A stretch of DNA of 38,703 nt from an uncultured Clostridia bacterium (GTDB lineage: Bacteria > Bacillota > Clostridia > Christensenellales > Borkfalkiaceae): positions 1 to 38,703 of the forward strand of contig CALVLT010000021.1 in assembly GCA_944340905.1 (NCBI GenBank). Reading direction: 5' to 3'. Both the position numbers and the translations under genes were made by a program. The stretch's first letter is position 1, and every line of letters starts with the position of its first letter. The notes under the pieces are model-generated. The model was not told the origin of the DNA. It did no database searches and worked only from the letters and a program-made list of their open reading frames with translations. Below, one piece after another: positions 1 through 8,382 of the stretch.

Positions 1-44
1 GAATGAGCCCGGTTGGGTACCGTACTCATTCCCATACAATCTAA
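1..44 (+). pseudogene. IS3-family transposase, C-terminal end only
   Basis: The frame read from position 3 gives MSPVGYRTHSHTI followed by a TAA stop at 42-44. This matches the usual end of the IS3-family OrfB (DDE integrase) protein, where a G-[ML]-SPVxYR motif sits a few residues before the stop. Only the last 13 or so residues lie in the window, so the gene is partial because the window starts inside it; there is no sign in the visible part that it is broken. The terminal inverted repeat follows 7 nt after the stop, which supports the call. Confidence 0.8.
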
Positions 45-71
45 TATTTTTTGTCCAAACTTTGGGGGTCA
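1..71 (+). mobile_element. Right end of an IS3-family insertion sequence
   Basis: The transposase stop at 42-44 is followed at 52-71 by TGTCCAAACTTTGGGGGTCA, whose reverse complement TGACCCCCAAAGTTTGGACA is an IS3-type terminal repeat starting with TG. It matches the left-end repeat seen at 38650-38669 at 16 of 20 positions, as expected for the two ends of one IS3-type element. The element end lies 83 bp from the stop codon of the sugar permease gene. Confidence 0.8.
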
Positions 72-153
72 CTTCACATCCGGCGCAGACGGCTCTTTTT
101 ATGTTTTGCCTTGGGTGCGGGAAGTTTTGCCGCAGCAGATTGCGCGTATTTCA

Positions 154-1119
154 TCAGCTGAATAACCCCCTGTCCGTCAGTTTTTTGGAAATAGCGTTTG
201 CCGTCAGCATGAGAATGATGCCCGTAAGCGATTCAAACAACCCCATCGCCGTTGTATACGAATAGCGCCGGTCGATCATGCCCATCTGATAGATGTACGT
301 TGCAAGCACCTCGCTGCGCGAGATGTTTGCGGGATTCTGCAAAACATAGAACTGCTCAAAGTTGTTGGACAGCAGGTTTGAAACATTCAGCAGCAAAAAC
401 ACCGTGATCGTCGGTGCGATTCCGGGGAGCGTGATGTGGATCGCGCATTGAAAACGGTTGGCGCCGTCCAGCTCCGCCGCCTCATACAGTTCCGAACTGA
501 TGCCCGTGATTGCTGCAAGATAGATGACAGACCCCCATCCTACGCCCTTGATCATGGAAATCACGATCATAAGCCCCCAGAAATAGGGAGCGGTCAGAAG
601 ATTGATCGGCTCGTCCGAAGAGCCGATGCCGAATGCGTACAGAATGGGATTGATGATCCCCGTGGTCATATCTGCAAGCGCAATGACAATGCCGCCGAAC
701 ACCACCCATGAAATAAAATGAGGGAAAATCGACAATGCCTGAATGCCCTTTTTATACCGCTTGTGTCGGATGCTGTTGAGCAGAAGTGCAAAAATAACGG
801 GCGCCGGAAAATTGATAAGCAGCATGAGCAGATTCAGCCCGAGCGTATTGAGCACCACATCCCAGAACTTCTGGTCATTGAAAAAATCGATGAAGTTCTG
901 GAAACCGATGAATTCTCCATACTGGATAACGTCAAACAGATTAAAATACTGCGTATCATCCTTGAACGCGATCAGGATCCCCGCCATCGGGATATAAGAG
1001 AACACCAACAGAAACAACAGTCCGCAGCAGGCAACCGCGAACAGCGTATAATCGCGCGAAGTCCACTTTTTGTGTTTGCGTGCAGTGCGCCGATCGCGCC
1101 CCGCTCGTACTCCCTGCAT
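154..1119 (-). CDS. Sugar ABC transporter permease, LplB/YtcP-like
   Basis: Inner-membrane channel subunit of a carbohydrate ABC importer, 321 aa. It begins with a basic cytoplasmic tail, then about six hydrophobic spans (roughly residues 25-50, 92-115, 128-149, 178-204, 236-250 and 290-310). Residues 212-236, YEAAELDGANRF onward to LPGIAPT, are the EAA loop that docks on the ATPase. The start has a near-perfect ribosome site (AAAGGAGGT, 5-6 nt upstream). A possible -10 (TAGAAT, 1143-1148 on this strand) has no good -35, which fits a promoter needing an activator. The AraC gene beginning at 1298 is divergent and is the likely regulator. LplB genes are normally followed by a second permease and a solute-binding lipoprotein; here the next thing downstream is an IS3 end, so the partners are absent or on the far side of the IS. 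The family call is firm; the substrate is unknown. Confidence 0.93.
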   Translation of the reverse strand: MQGVRAGRDRRTARKHKKWTSRDYTLFAVACCGLLFLLVFSYIPMAGILIAFKDDTQYFNLFDVIQYGEFIGFQNFIDFFNDQKFWDVVLNTLGLNLLMLLINFPAPVIFALLLNSIRHKRYKKGIQALSIFPHFISWVVFGGIVIALADMTTGIINPILYAFGIGSSDEPINLLTAPYFWGLMIVISMIKGVGWGSVIYLAAITGISSELYEAAELDGANRFQCAIHITLPGIAPTITVFLLLNVSNLLSNNFEQFYVLQNPANISRSEVLATYIYQMGMIDRRYSYTTAMGLFESLTGIILMLTANAISKKLTDRGLFS

Positions 1120-1221
1120 GGCACACCTCCTTTGTCATGCTTATTCTAACAGATTCTGTCGGGAAAAGATATGGCTAAAACATTCATAAATATTTCATTT
1201 TCGCCGATTGCTGATTTTTAC

Positions 1222-1249
1222 TTGAAAATATTTTATTTTTTGATATAAT
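1222..1249 (+). promoter_or_regulatory. Sigma-A promoter of the AraC gene
   Basis: TTGAAA at 1222-1227, 16-nt AT-rich spacer, TATAAT at 1244-1249. Transcription would begin near 1256, giving a leader of about 40 nt before the ATG at 1298, which is preceded by CGGAG. Confidence 0.75.
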
Positions 1250-1297
1250 AAATACGTCAGTCATTCTGTATTTTTTCACATTTCATCGGAGAAAAAT

Positions 1298-2119
1298 ATG
1301 AAATTTCAGTTCATACATATCAATACTTATCACAAACCGATTCACGTCAATGCGCATGTCCATAAAGTCTATGAACTTGTATACTACATTTCGGCACAGG
1401 GCGTCTCACGCTACGGACACGGTTCCGCTTCGTTTGAAGACGGACACTTCATTGCCTACACCAACCATATTTCCGATGAAAAAGCGCTGTATTTCAGCAA
1501 CAACACCCTCGTTCTCATTCCGCCGGGGATCGTTCACGACGAGCAGCATATCATTGCGCCCTGTAACCTGATCGCCCTCGGATTCGACGCAGAGGACTTT
1601 CCTCTTGACCAGAATGCGCAGATGTTCAAAGACTACAACCTTTCCGCACTGCGCACCATGGAAAAAATCGCCGAAGAATACAAAACACGCAACTTCATGT
1701 ACCATAAAATCATTGAATCATTGATCACGAAACTGCTTGTCACCCTCTACCGCACGCAAAAAATGCATACACAGGCCGAACAGTTCGATCCCATTGCCTA
1801 TACGCTTACGTACATTGACGAATACTTTACGACGAACATCGACATCGAAAATCTTGCGGCATCGGCAAATTACAGTGTTTCACGGTTCCGCGAACTGTTT
1901 AAGGAACATACGGGTCTTTCCCCCAAGGCGTACATTCTCAACAAACGTATCGACTACGCCAGACAACTGCTCATCGGCACCGACCTGGGTATCGGCGAAA
2001 TCGCATCGCTCGTCGGATTCACGGATTATCCGCAATTCAACAAATTTTTCAATCATCGAACAGGCATGGCCCCCAAAGAATACCGCAATATGCATGACTC
2101 CCCGCATGCACTGCAATGA
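1298..2119 (+). CDS. AraC-family transcriptional regulator
   Basis: 273-aa one-component regulator. Residues about 1-100 are a cupin-like ligand-binding domain (HVNAHVHKVYELVYY, then LVLIPPGIVHDEQ, a typical beta-barrel PxGxxH pattern). Residues about 165-265 are the AraC DNA-binding domain with two helix-turn-helix units: IDIENLAASANYSVSRFRELFKE (first, 182-203) and IGEIASLVGFTDYPQFNKFF (second, 232-251), ending in the family signature GMAPKEYR. It is divergent from the sugar permease across a 178-bp gap, the usual arrangement for a local activator of a sugar uptake operon. Its own promoter is clear. The effector is unknown; a sugar is the likely guess from context only. Confidence 0.93.
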   Translation: MKFQFIHINTYHKPIHVNAHVHKVYELVYYISAQGVSRYGHGSASFEDGHFIAYTNHISDEKALYFSNNTLVLIPPGIVHDEQHIIAPCNLIALGFDAEDFPLDQNAQMFKDYNLSALRTMEKIAEEYKTRNFMYHKIIESLITKLLVTLYRTQKMHTQAEQFDPIAYTLTYIDEYFTTNIDIENLAASANYSVSRFRELFKEHTGLSPKAYILNKRIDYARQLLIGTDLGIGEIASLVGFTDYPQFNKFFNHRTGMAPKEYRNMHDSPHALQ

Positions 2120-2233
2120 CATTCAACCGATCATGACGGGAGTCTCCTCATGATAACATACGGAGCAAAAGCAGAACTCCCGACACGGTGCAAAAGCACA
2201 AATTATACTCAAAACTGCCGGACAGAACACAAT

Positions 2234-2261
2234 GAGCGCAAGGACAGTTGTCCTTGCGCTC
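2234..2261 (+). terminator. Strong stem-loop downstream of the AraC gene
   Basis: GAGCGCAAGGACA and its exact complement TGTCCTTGCGCTC are separated by 2 nt. It lies 114 bp past the AraC stop. No U-run follows (CGCTTTACTCG), so termination is an inference; it could also be a protein-binding palindrome. Confidence 0.45.
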
Positions 2262-2291
2262 CGCTTTACTCGTTATACGGTCAATTTCGCC

Positions 2292-2420
2292 TTAAATACT
2301 GTGCAAATACAGGGAAACAGACGTATAAATTCGTTCCATGCCCACAGCGGTCGGATGCAGTTTGTCGAAATAGTATTGCTCACAATTGTGATACGTTATC
2401 CCCGTCAGATCATTCTCAAG
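2292..2420 (-). pseudogene. SGNH/GDSL hydrolase, C-terminal remnant
   Basis: On the minus strand an open stretch of 42 codons ends at the TAA at 2292-2294 and is bounded upstream by an in-frame TAG at 2421-2423. It reads NDLTGITYHNCEQYYFDKLH, then PTAVGMERI. The DxxHP pattern followed by G and a hydrophobic helix is block V of SGNH/GDSL hydrolases, which carries the catalytic Asp and His. Blocks I-III (GDS, G, N) are not found upstream, where an IS3-type terminal repeat lies at 2436-2455. It is therefore a decayed 3' end, not a working gene. Such hydrolases often sit with sugar transporters, which matches the neighbours. Confidence 0.65.
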
Positions 2421-2435
2421 CTATTTAGTTATTTT

Positions 2436-2455
2436 TGTGCAGCTTTTGGGGTGCA
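2436..2455 (-). mobile_element. Solo IS3-type terminal inverted repeat
   Basis: The reverse complement reads TGCACCCCAAAAGCTGCACA, matching the IS3-type left end at 38650-38669 at 18 of 20 positions. No transposase lies on either side. It is read as the scar of a lost element, placed between the SGNH hydrolase remnant and ftsY. Confidence 0.55.
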
Positions 2456-2529
2456 TCGCAGGGAAGCCTTTATTTTTGCTATCGGCATAAGCTACTTCTG
2501 AACCCCCAGACAATCTGGGAAACAGATAC

Positions 2530-2557
2530 AAAAAGCGGCGCATTTGCGCCGCTTTTT
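2530..2557 (-). terminator. Terminator after ftsY
   Basis: AAAAAGCGGCGCA, a 2-nt loop, then TGCGCCGCTTTTT: a perfect stem flanked by A and T runs, so it can act in both directions. It begins immediately after the ftsY stop codon (2559-2561). Confidence 0.85.
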
Positions 2558-2558
2558 C

Positions 2559-3455
2559 TTATAAAAATCCTTCGACGAACTGCTCGGCATCGAAGAGTTC
2601 CAGATCGTCGATCTTCTCCCCCACCCCCGCGAACACGACGGGAATTTTCAGCTCGCCGCACAGCGAAAACACAAAGCCGCCCTTTGCCGTGCCGTCCAGC
2701 TTGGTGAGCACGATGCCGTCCAGCTCCACCGCCTCATCGAAAATCTTTGCCTGGTTGGTGGCGTTCTGCCCCGTGGTGGCGTCCAGTACCAGCAATTTTA
2801 GGAACTGCGCCTCGGGAAACTCGCGCGTGACGACGCGGTCCATCTTCTGCAATTCCTTCATCAGGTTGTCCTTCACGTGCAGCCTGCCCGCGGTGTCCAC
2901 GAGCACCACATCCGTGCCGCGCGCCTTGGCGGAGGAGACCGCATCGAAGATGACGGCGGAGGGATCGCTGCCGTCCTCGTGCTTGACGATGCGCACCTTT
3001 GCCCTGTTCGCCCAGATCTCAAGCTGGTCGATGGCGGCCGCGCGGAAGGTGTCCGCCGCCGCAACGGTCACGCTTTTTCCATGACGTACAAACCAATTTG
3101 CGACCTTGCCGATGGTGGTCGTCTTGCCGACGCCGTTGACGCCCACGAACATGATGACGCAGGGATAGGTAAGTTCTGGCACGGGCACTTCGTTCAGGGT
3201 GTCCTCCAGAATGTCCTTGAGAAGGTCCGTGACGAACTGCTGGTCCTTGACCTTCTGCCCGATCGCCTCCTCGCGCACCTGCTCCACGACGTCCTCCGCC
3301 GTGCGCACCGAGACGTCCGCGGAAATGAGGATCTCCTCCAGCTCGTCATAGAACGCCTCGCCGATCTTATCCTTGAGAAAGAGCTGGCGCAGTTTGAGCG
3401 ACACGCTGTCCTTGGTCTTTTTGAGCGCATCGCGGATTTTTCCGAAAAGTCCCAA
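2559..3455 (-). CDS. ftsY: Signal recognition particle receptor FtsY
   Basis: GTPase that receives ribosome-nascent chain-SRP complexes at the membrane. The chosen start is a TTG at 3453-3455 giving MGLFGKIRDALKKTK, 298 aa, because AAGGAG lies 7 nt upstream and the product then begins as FtsY proteins usually do; the frame is open further upstream but only through repeat DNA. Residues 1-90 are the helical N domain; no long acidic A domain is present, as in Gram-positive forms. G motifs are clear: GVNGVGKTTT (105-114), DTFRAAAIDQL (135-145), DTAGR (187-191), TKLDGTAKGG (251-260). It is the last gene of the plsX-rnc-smc-ftsY run, but about 700 bp of repeat DNA separate it from smc, and I see no clear promoter of its own. 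Confidence 0.96.
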   Translation of the reverse strand: MGLFGKIRDALKKTKDSVSLKLRQLFLKDKIGEAFYDELEEILISADVSVRTAEDVVEQVREEAIGQKVKDQQFVTDLLKDILEDTLNEVPVPELTYPCVIMFVGVNGVGKTTTIGKVANWFVRHGKSVTVAAADTFRAAAIDQLEIWANRAKVRIVKHEDGSDPSAVIFDAVSSAKARGTDVVLVDTAGRLHVKDNLMKELQKMDRVVTREFPEAQFLKLLVLDATTGQNATNQAKIFDEAVELDGIVLTKLDGTAKGGFVFSLCGELKIPVVFAGVGEKIDDLELFDAEQFVEGFL

Positions 3456-4171
3456 TGCCGTTCTCCTTATTTTGAAAGATGATATTGCGGAATCCGATAC
3501 CGCGTCATGCCGCACAGAACGTGGCAAGCATTTGCAGAATGCACCGATCCCCCCTGTCCTTCGGACATCCCCCCTTAAAACAAGTGTTAAGGGGGGGGGA
3601 ATAGGCTCCCTCCGTGAGGGAGCTGTCACGAAGTGACTGAAGGAGTTCTTGCCCCCCTTAATGCCCGCAAGGCTTTAAGGGGGGTGGCGCGTAGCGTCGG
3701 GGGGATTACTCCTTCCGTCACGGCTTGCGCCGCGCCACCTCCCTCTTAGAGGGAGGCTTATGCACGTTTTTATGCCCCTAAGACAATGTATGAGGGGACT
3801 CTTCGCTGCGCTCTGTCCGACGCGTAGCGGCGCACGCCCGACACGCGCAAGGAATACCTGCTTGCAGAAGTATTCCGCAGCCGTGGCGCACAAGAGCCAA
3901 AGGCTCGATGTAGACCCGAAGAGGCGAAGTTATGACGGTAACAAGCAAAAAGTGCCCTTGCTATAAAATACTCGCGCAAGGAGGGTTCCCCTCCGCCAGC
4001 GCCCCACATTTGCGCATACCTGCGCTCTTGCGGAAAGGTGAGCCGCCGCGGGCTATACTGTTGCGAAAACAGCGGCGGCGAGGAAAACCAAACGCAGAGC
4101 GCAGCGAACGTTGGGTTTTCTTTTCTCCTCACGACTTTTTTCCGCGTCAGTTCGCGGAAAAACGTGTGAAT
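3456..4171. repeat. Mosaic intergenic repeat block A
   Basis: This 716-bp gap between smc and ftsY holds no convincing gene. It contains a CCCCCTTAA/TTAAGGGGG palindrome (3569-3596), a GTCAC-GAA-GTGAC element (about 3626-3640), a second GC-rich stem ending near 3760, and a CCCCTAA/TGAGGGG palindrome (3775-3797). The same pieces recur in other gaps of this window (9.6, 31.07-31.5, 34.6 and 37.2-37.5 kb), sometimes inverted. A stem TTTTCCGCG/CGCGGAAAA near 4136-4160 lies just after the smc stop and may help end its transcript. Confidence 0.7.
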
Positions 4172-7100
4172 TTATATGACCGTATCTCCCCCCAGCCGTT
4201 CTTCGACTTCGGAGAGCTTGACGGAGACCACCTTGGAGACGCCCTTTTCCTCCATCGTCACGCCGAAGAGGATATCCGCCTGGTTCATGGTGGGCTTTCT
4301 GTGCGTGATGACGATGAACTGCGTCTCCTTGGAGAACTTTTTGAGGTACTTGGCAAAGCGGTCCACGTTCGCCTCGTCGAGTGCCGCCTCGATCTCGTCC
4401 AGAATACAGAAGGGCATGGGGCGGGACTTGAGGATGGCGAACAGGATGGCGATCGCCGTGAACGCGCGCTCGCCGCCCGAGAGCAGGGAAATTTTGGAGA
4501 GCTTTTTGCCCGGAGGCGACACGATGATCTCGATGCCGGCGTTGAGCGGGTCGTCGCAGTCGGTGTAGTCGAGCTGCATTTCCGCCTTGCCGCCGCCGAA
4601 CAGTTCGCGGAAAATTTTGGAAAAGTTCTCGTTGATCTCGTTGAACCCGTCGTCGAACTTCTTCTGCATCTCCGCCTTGAGCTGATCGAGCACCGCAGTG
4701 AGGTCGGCAATGCCCTTGTCGAGGTCCTCCTTCTGCGTCTGCATCTCGCTGTAGCGCGCGAGCAGGTTGTCGTAGTCCTCCTCCGCGTTCTGGTTGATGG
4801 CGCCCAGGCTTCCGATCTGGCGCTTTAAGCTGTTGATGCGCGATGCCGCCTGCGCAATGTCGTAATGTTCATCGCGGAGTTCCTGCGCCGTCTCATAGGT
4901 CAGCCCGTATGCCTCGTCGATGCGCTGTTTCATGTTCTCGAGGCCGGATTCCGCCTTGGAAATTTCCAGTTCGCATTCGTGGCGCACTTCGGAGAGCGCC
5001 ATCTGGCGGGTGAGCAGGCTGCGCTTTTCCTCGGCGAGCTTGTCGCGGCTCTCGCTGACGGCGCGCTTTTGCGCCTCCACGCCCGCAAGCCGTTCGCGCA
5101 GCTTGGCGACCGTGGCCTGCTCCTCGTCGGTGAGCGCCGCGCGCTCTTCGTCGCGCTTGAGCTGTGCGATGAGCTGCTCCGTCTTGGCGATGTCCGCGCG
5201 CGTCTCGTCCACCTTTTTGAGCAGGGACTGCTTTTCTTCGCGCAGGCGGCGCAGCGTCTCCTCGTCCGCCTCACGCGCCGAGGCGATGGACGCCCCCTCC
5301 ACGCGCAGCGCGTTCAGCTTTTCGAGCACGGCGTCGCGCTCCTTTTTGAGCTGATCGCCCTCCGCCTGCCGCGCGGACGCCTCCGCCGCCGCCTCCGAGC
5401 GGATCTTGCTGAGCAGTTCCTCGCTCTCCGCCGTGGAGAGCACCTCGTTCTTCAGATCGTCCGCCGTGCGGCTGAGCTGTTCGAGCAGCGAGCGGTATTC
5501 GCCCTCGTCGTGTTTTGCATCGGCGAGCAGGCTCTCGAGCGTGGCGGCGCGCTGGGCAAGGGCGGCAAACACGGCGGCCTGCTCCTGCACCTTCTGGCGG
5601 AACGCCTCGTAGGCCGCCTGCGCCTCCTCCAGTTCGGCATCGCAGTCCGCGAGCGCCTTCTTCAGCTTTTCCAGCGCCGCCTGCTTGCGCGCGATGCCCT
5701 CTTCGCACTCCTTGATGTGCCGCTCGCCCGCAAGAAGGTTGCCGCTCTCCCGCCGCCGCGAGCCGCCCGTCATGGCGCCCGACGAGGCGATGGTGTCGCC
5801 GTCCAGCGTGACCAGCTTGAAGGAATGCGGGTACTTGCGCGCGATGCGCGTGGCGTTCGCGATGGTGTCGCAGATGAGCGTATTGTCGAGAAGATATTTT
5901 ACAATGTTGGAATAATATTCGTCAAAGTGCACCAGCTCGTCGGCAAGCCCGAGCGCGCCCTCTTCGCCGAGCGCCGCCCTGATCTCGCGGCTGTTCCCGC
6001 GCGGACGCATCGCGTCCACGGGCAGGAAGGTGACGATGCCCCCGTTCGTGCGTTTCAAGTATTCGATGAGCCAGCGGGCGTCCTCCTGCGTGGCGGTGAC
6101 GAGGTTCTGCATGGCGCCGCCGATCGCCGTTTCGATGGCGACCTCGTACTGCCTGTCCGTGCGCACGATGTCCGCAATGGCGCCGCGGATGCGCTTTCCG
6201 ATCTCGGGATCGCGCTGCGCCGTGAGCTGCAGCCGCCTGACCGAATCGCGGTAGCCGTCAAACCTGTTCTTGAGGTTGACGTACATTTCCAGATTGTTCT
6301 GCAGGTTGAGAATGGAAGTGTTGCAGTCTACCACGTCCTCGGCGAGCTTTTGCCGCGAACGTTCGAGCGCGGCGATCTCGCCCTGCAGCTCCGCCTCCCG
6401 CTGCGGCTTTTCATCGAGGAACTTTTCGCACTTGGCGCGCTCGTCGGCGCACTCGGCGCTCTGCCGCTCGTATTCGGTGCGGCGGGCGAGCGCCTTTTCG
6501 AGCGCTGCGTTCACCTCGCCGATGCGCTCGTCCACCGCGTCCCGCCGTGCGGACAGGCTGCCCGCATTGGCGCGCACGTCCGCAAGGTTTTCTACCGACG
6601 AGAGCTCGCTCGCGCGCTTCTCGTCCGAGAGCCGCTCGAAGGCGGCAACGCGCGCCGAAAGCTGTGCAAGCTGTGCCTCCAGCTGCGTGCACTCGCGCTC
6701 GATCTCGCGGGCGCGGGCGGCGTTTTCCTGCGCGCGCTTGGCGCCCTCCCGTTCGAGGCGCTCGATCTCGGCGGTGCGGCGCAGCGAATATTCCACGTCG
6801 TCCGACGCCGTGCGCAGCTGGCGGTTGTAGGACTGGATGCGCTCGCTCAGCACCTTCGCCTCGCCCGTCTTGTGCTCCATGCCCACCTCGAACAGGCGCA
6901 GCTTTTCATTGAGCGAACGAAGGTCCTCGTCCGCCTTGGCGATCGCCTCGCGGGCGGCGTTGTCCTCGGTATCGAGGGCGGCGAGCCGCGCCTCGATGTC
7001 GGCGAGCTGCTGCGTGGCCCTTTCGATCTGCTCGCGCTGTTTGCCCGTCTCGTAGGCAAAGTTGTCGTAGCGCGCGAGGTAGGTGTTGACTTCCTCGTAG

Positions 7101-7768
7101 CGCAGTTGCTCGGTATAGGCGCGGTACTTCTTTGCCGTCTCCGCCTGCTTTTCGAGGGGGCGGAGCTGATTTTCCGCCTCGTCCATGCGCTGAACGAACA
7201 CGGTCAGGTTGTCGCGCGCGCTCTCCAGCTTGCGCTCGATCTCCCCCTTGCGCGCCTTGAACTGCATGACGCCCGTCGCCTCTTCAAAGATGGCGCGCCT
7301 GTCCTCGGGCTTGGCGTTCATGATCTGCTCCACCTTGCCCTGGCCGATGATGGAATAGCCCTCCTTGCCGATGCCCACGCCGTGCAGAAGCGCCACGATG
7401 TCCTTCAGGCGGCAGTTCTGCCCGTTGAGCAGGTATTCGCTCTCGCCCGAACGGTACAGGCGGCGGGTCATGGCGACCTCGTCATACTCGATATCGAACA
7501 TGCGGTTCGTATTGTCGAATACGAGCGTCACTTCGCAGTAGGAGAGCTGGCGGCGCGTCTGCGTGCCGCCGAAGATGACGTCCTGCATGGAGGAGCCGCG
7601 CAATGTCTTGGCGGACTGCTCGCCCAGCACCCACCTGACCGCATCCGCAACGTTGCTCTTGCCGCAGCCGTTGGGGCCGACGATACAGGTGACGCCGTCA
7701 TCGAATCTGATGGTGGTCTTGTCCGCGAAGGACTTGAACCCGACAAGTTGTATCTCTTTGAAATTCAT
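4172..7768 (-). CDS. smc: Chromosome segregation ATPase SMC
   Basis: 1,198-aa structural-maintenance-of-chromosomes protein, full length. It forms the ring that, with ScpA/ScpB (not in the window), organises and separates sister chromosomes. Walker A is GPNGCGKSN at 31-39. Two long coiled coils flank the hinge, roughly residues 500-680 (GAIADIVRTDRQYEVAIETA and GAMTGGSRRR). The C-terminal head has the ABC signature LLSGGERA at 1095-1102, and Walker B CILDEIEAALDEANVDRF at about 1121-1138. The ATG overlaps the rnc stop by 4 nt (ATGA), so translation is coupled. The gene is GC-rich and has long open frames on its complementary strand, which are by-products of that composition. Confidence 0.98.
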   Translation of the reverse strand: MNFKEIQLVGFKSFADKTTIRFDDGVTCIVGPNGCGKSNVADAVRWVLGEQSAKTLRGSSMQDVIFGGTQTRRQLSYCEVTLVFDNTNRMFDIEYDEVAMTRRLYRSGESEYLLNGQNCRLKDIVALLHGVGIGKEGYSIIGQGKVEQIMNAKPEDRRAIFEEATGVMQFKARKGEIERKLESARDNLTVFVQRMDEAENQLRPLEKQAETAKKYRAYTEQLRYEEVNTYLARYDNFAYETGKQREQIERATQQLADIEARLAALDTEDNAAREAIAKADEDLRSLNEKLRLFEVGMEHKTGEAKVLSERIQSYNRQLRTASDDVEYSLRRTAEIERLEREGAKRAQENAARAREIERECTQLEAQLAQLSARVAAFERLSDEKRASELSSVENLADVRANAGSLSARRDAVDERIGEVNAALEKALARRTEYERQSAECADERAKCEKFLDEKPQREAELQGEIAALERSRQKLAEDVVDCNTSILNLQNNLEMYVNLKNRFDGYRDSVRRLQLTAQRDPEIGKRIRGAIADIVRTDRQYEVAIETAIGGAMQNLVTATQEDARWLIEYLKRTNGGIVTFLPVDAMRPRGNSREIRAALGEEGALGLADELVHFDEYYSNIVKYLLDNTLICDTIANATRIARKYPHSFKLVTLDGDTIASSGAMTGGSRRRESGNLLAGERHIKECEEGIARKQAALEKLKKALADCDAELEEAQAAYEAFRQKVQEQAAVFAALAQRAATLESLLADAKHDEGEYRSLLEQLSRTADDLKNEVLSTAESEELLSKIRSEAAAEASARQAEGDQLKKERDAVLEKLNALRVEGASIASAREADEETLRRLREEKQSLLKKVDETRADIAKTEQLIAQLKRDEERAALTDEEQATVAKLRERLAGVEAQKRAVSESRDKLAEEKRSLLTRQMALSEVRHECELEISKAESGLENMKQRIDEAYGLTYETAQELRDEHYDIAQAASRINSLKRQIGSLGAINQNAEEDYDNLLARYSEMQTQKEDLDKGIADLTAVLDQLKAEMQKKFDDGFNEINENFSKIFRELFGGGKAEMQLDYTDCDDPLNAGIEIIVSPPGKKLSKISLLSGGERAFTAIAILFAILKSRPMPFCILDEIEAALDEANVDRFAKYLKKFSKETQFIVITHRKPTMNQADILFGVTMEEKGVSKVVSVKLSEVEERLGGDTVI

Positions 7769-8382
7769 TGCTGCATCAGTTTCCCGTAAAGTGATTTCGC
7801 CGCCGCCTGTTCCGCGAGCTTTTTGTTTGCCCCGCGTCCCGCGGCGCTTTCACCGAGCGCGCGTGCCTCGCACACGAACGCGCCCTCTTCCGCGCACGTA
7901 TCGTAGACGGGCGTCATATGGCTGCGCTGCTGCACATATTCCTGCAGGAGCGATTTATAGTTGCGCGTGTCCGTCTCGAACAGCGTGCGCGACAGAAAGT
8001 CCGCCGCCGCACCGTAGCCGCCGTCCAGATAGATGGCGCCGACGGCCGCCTCGTAGAGGTTGGAGGCCGTCTTGCCGCGCAGGGCGTCCTCTCCGCCCGC
8101 ATAGCGAAGATAGGGCAGCAGCCCCAAGCGGCACTCTGCCCCCTCCAGCGCCTCGCGGGAGACGTAGCGCTTTCTCAGTTCGGTGAGCTGCCCCTCCCGC
8201 GCCGAACTGTCGCGGTAGAGTTTTTCCGTCACATACAGCTCAAGCACCGCGTCGCCGAGGAACTCCAGCCGCTCGTTGCTCTCCTCCCCGCTGACGGAGG
8301 CATGGGTAAAGCACAGGCGCAGCAGCGCCTTCTCTTTGAACCGGTAGCCGAGCGCAGCCTCCGCGCGTGCAAGATCAGGCAT
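7765..8382 (-). CDS. rnc: Ribonuclease III
   Basis: 205-aa double-strand-specific endoribonuclease for rRNA and mRNA processing; slightly shorter than the usual 220-240 aa. The nuclease signature NERLEFLGDAVLEL is at 36-49, with E40 and D44 as expected metal and catalytic residues. The second motif is SNLYEAAVGAIYLDGG with E111; the Asp usually found three residues before this Glu is Asn (N108). Residues about 142-205 are the double-stranded RNA-binding domain (YKSLLQEYVQQRSHMTPVYD, then GRGANKKLAEQAAAKSLY). Its start lies inside the last codons of plsX (8-nt overlap) with AAGGGA upstream, and its stop overlaps the smc start. Confidence 0.96.
   Translation of the reverse strand: MPDLARAEAALGYRFKEKALLRLCFTHASVSGEESNERLEFLGDAVLELYVTEKLYRDSSAREGQLTELRKRYVSREALEGAECRLGLLPYLRYAGGEDALRGKTASNLYEAAVGAIYLDGGYGAAADFLSRTLFETDTRNYKSLLQEYVQQRSHMTPVYDTCAEEGAFVCEARALGESAAGRGANKKLAEQAAAKSLYGKLMQQ

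Noticed and set aside
2150-2501. Small plus-strand frames after the AraC gene
   Set aside because: They lack ribosome sites and overlap the minus-strand SGNH remnant, a stem-loop and an IS end.
3456-3629. A longer FtsY N-terminus from an upstream ATG
   Set aside because: The extra 58 codons cover repeat DNA; the TTG at 3455 has an AAGGAG site and gives the usual FtsY beginning.
4865-7789. A 974-codon open frame on the plus strand opposite smc
   Set aside because: It is the complement of a GC-rich, coiled-coil gene; composition is Arg/Leu/Ala-rich, without domains or a ribosome site.
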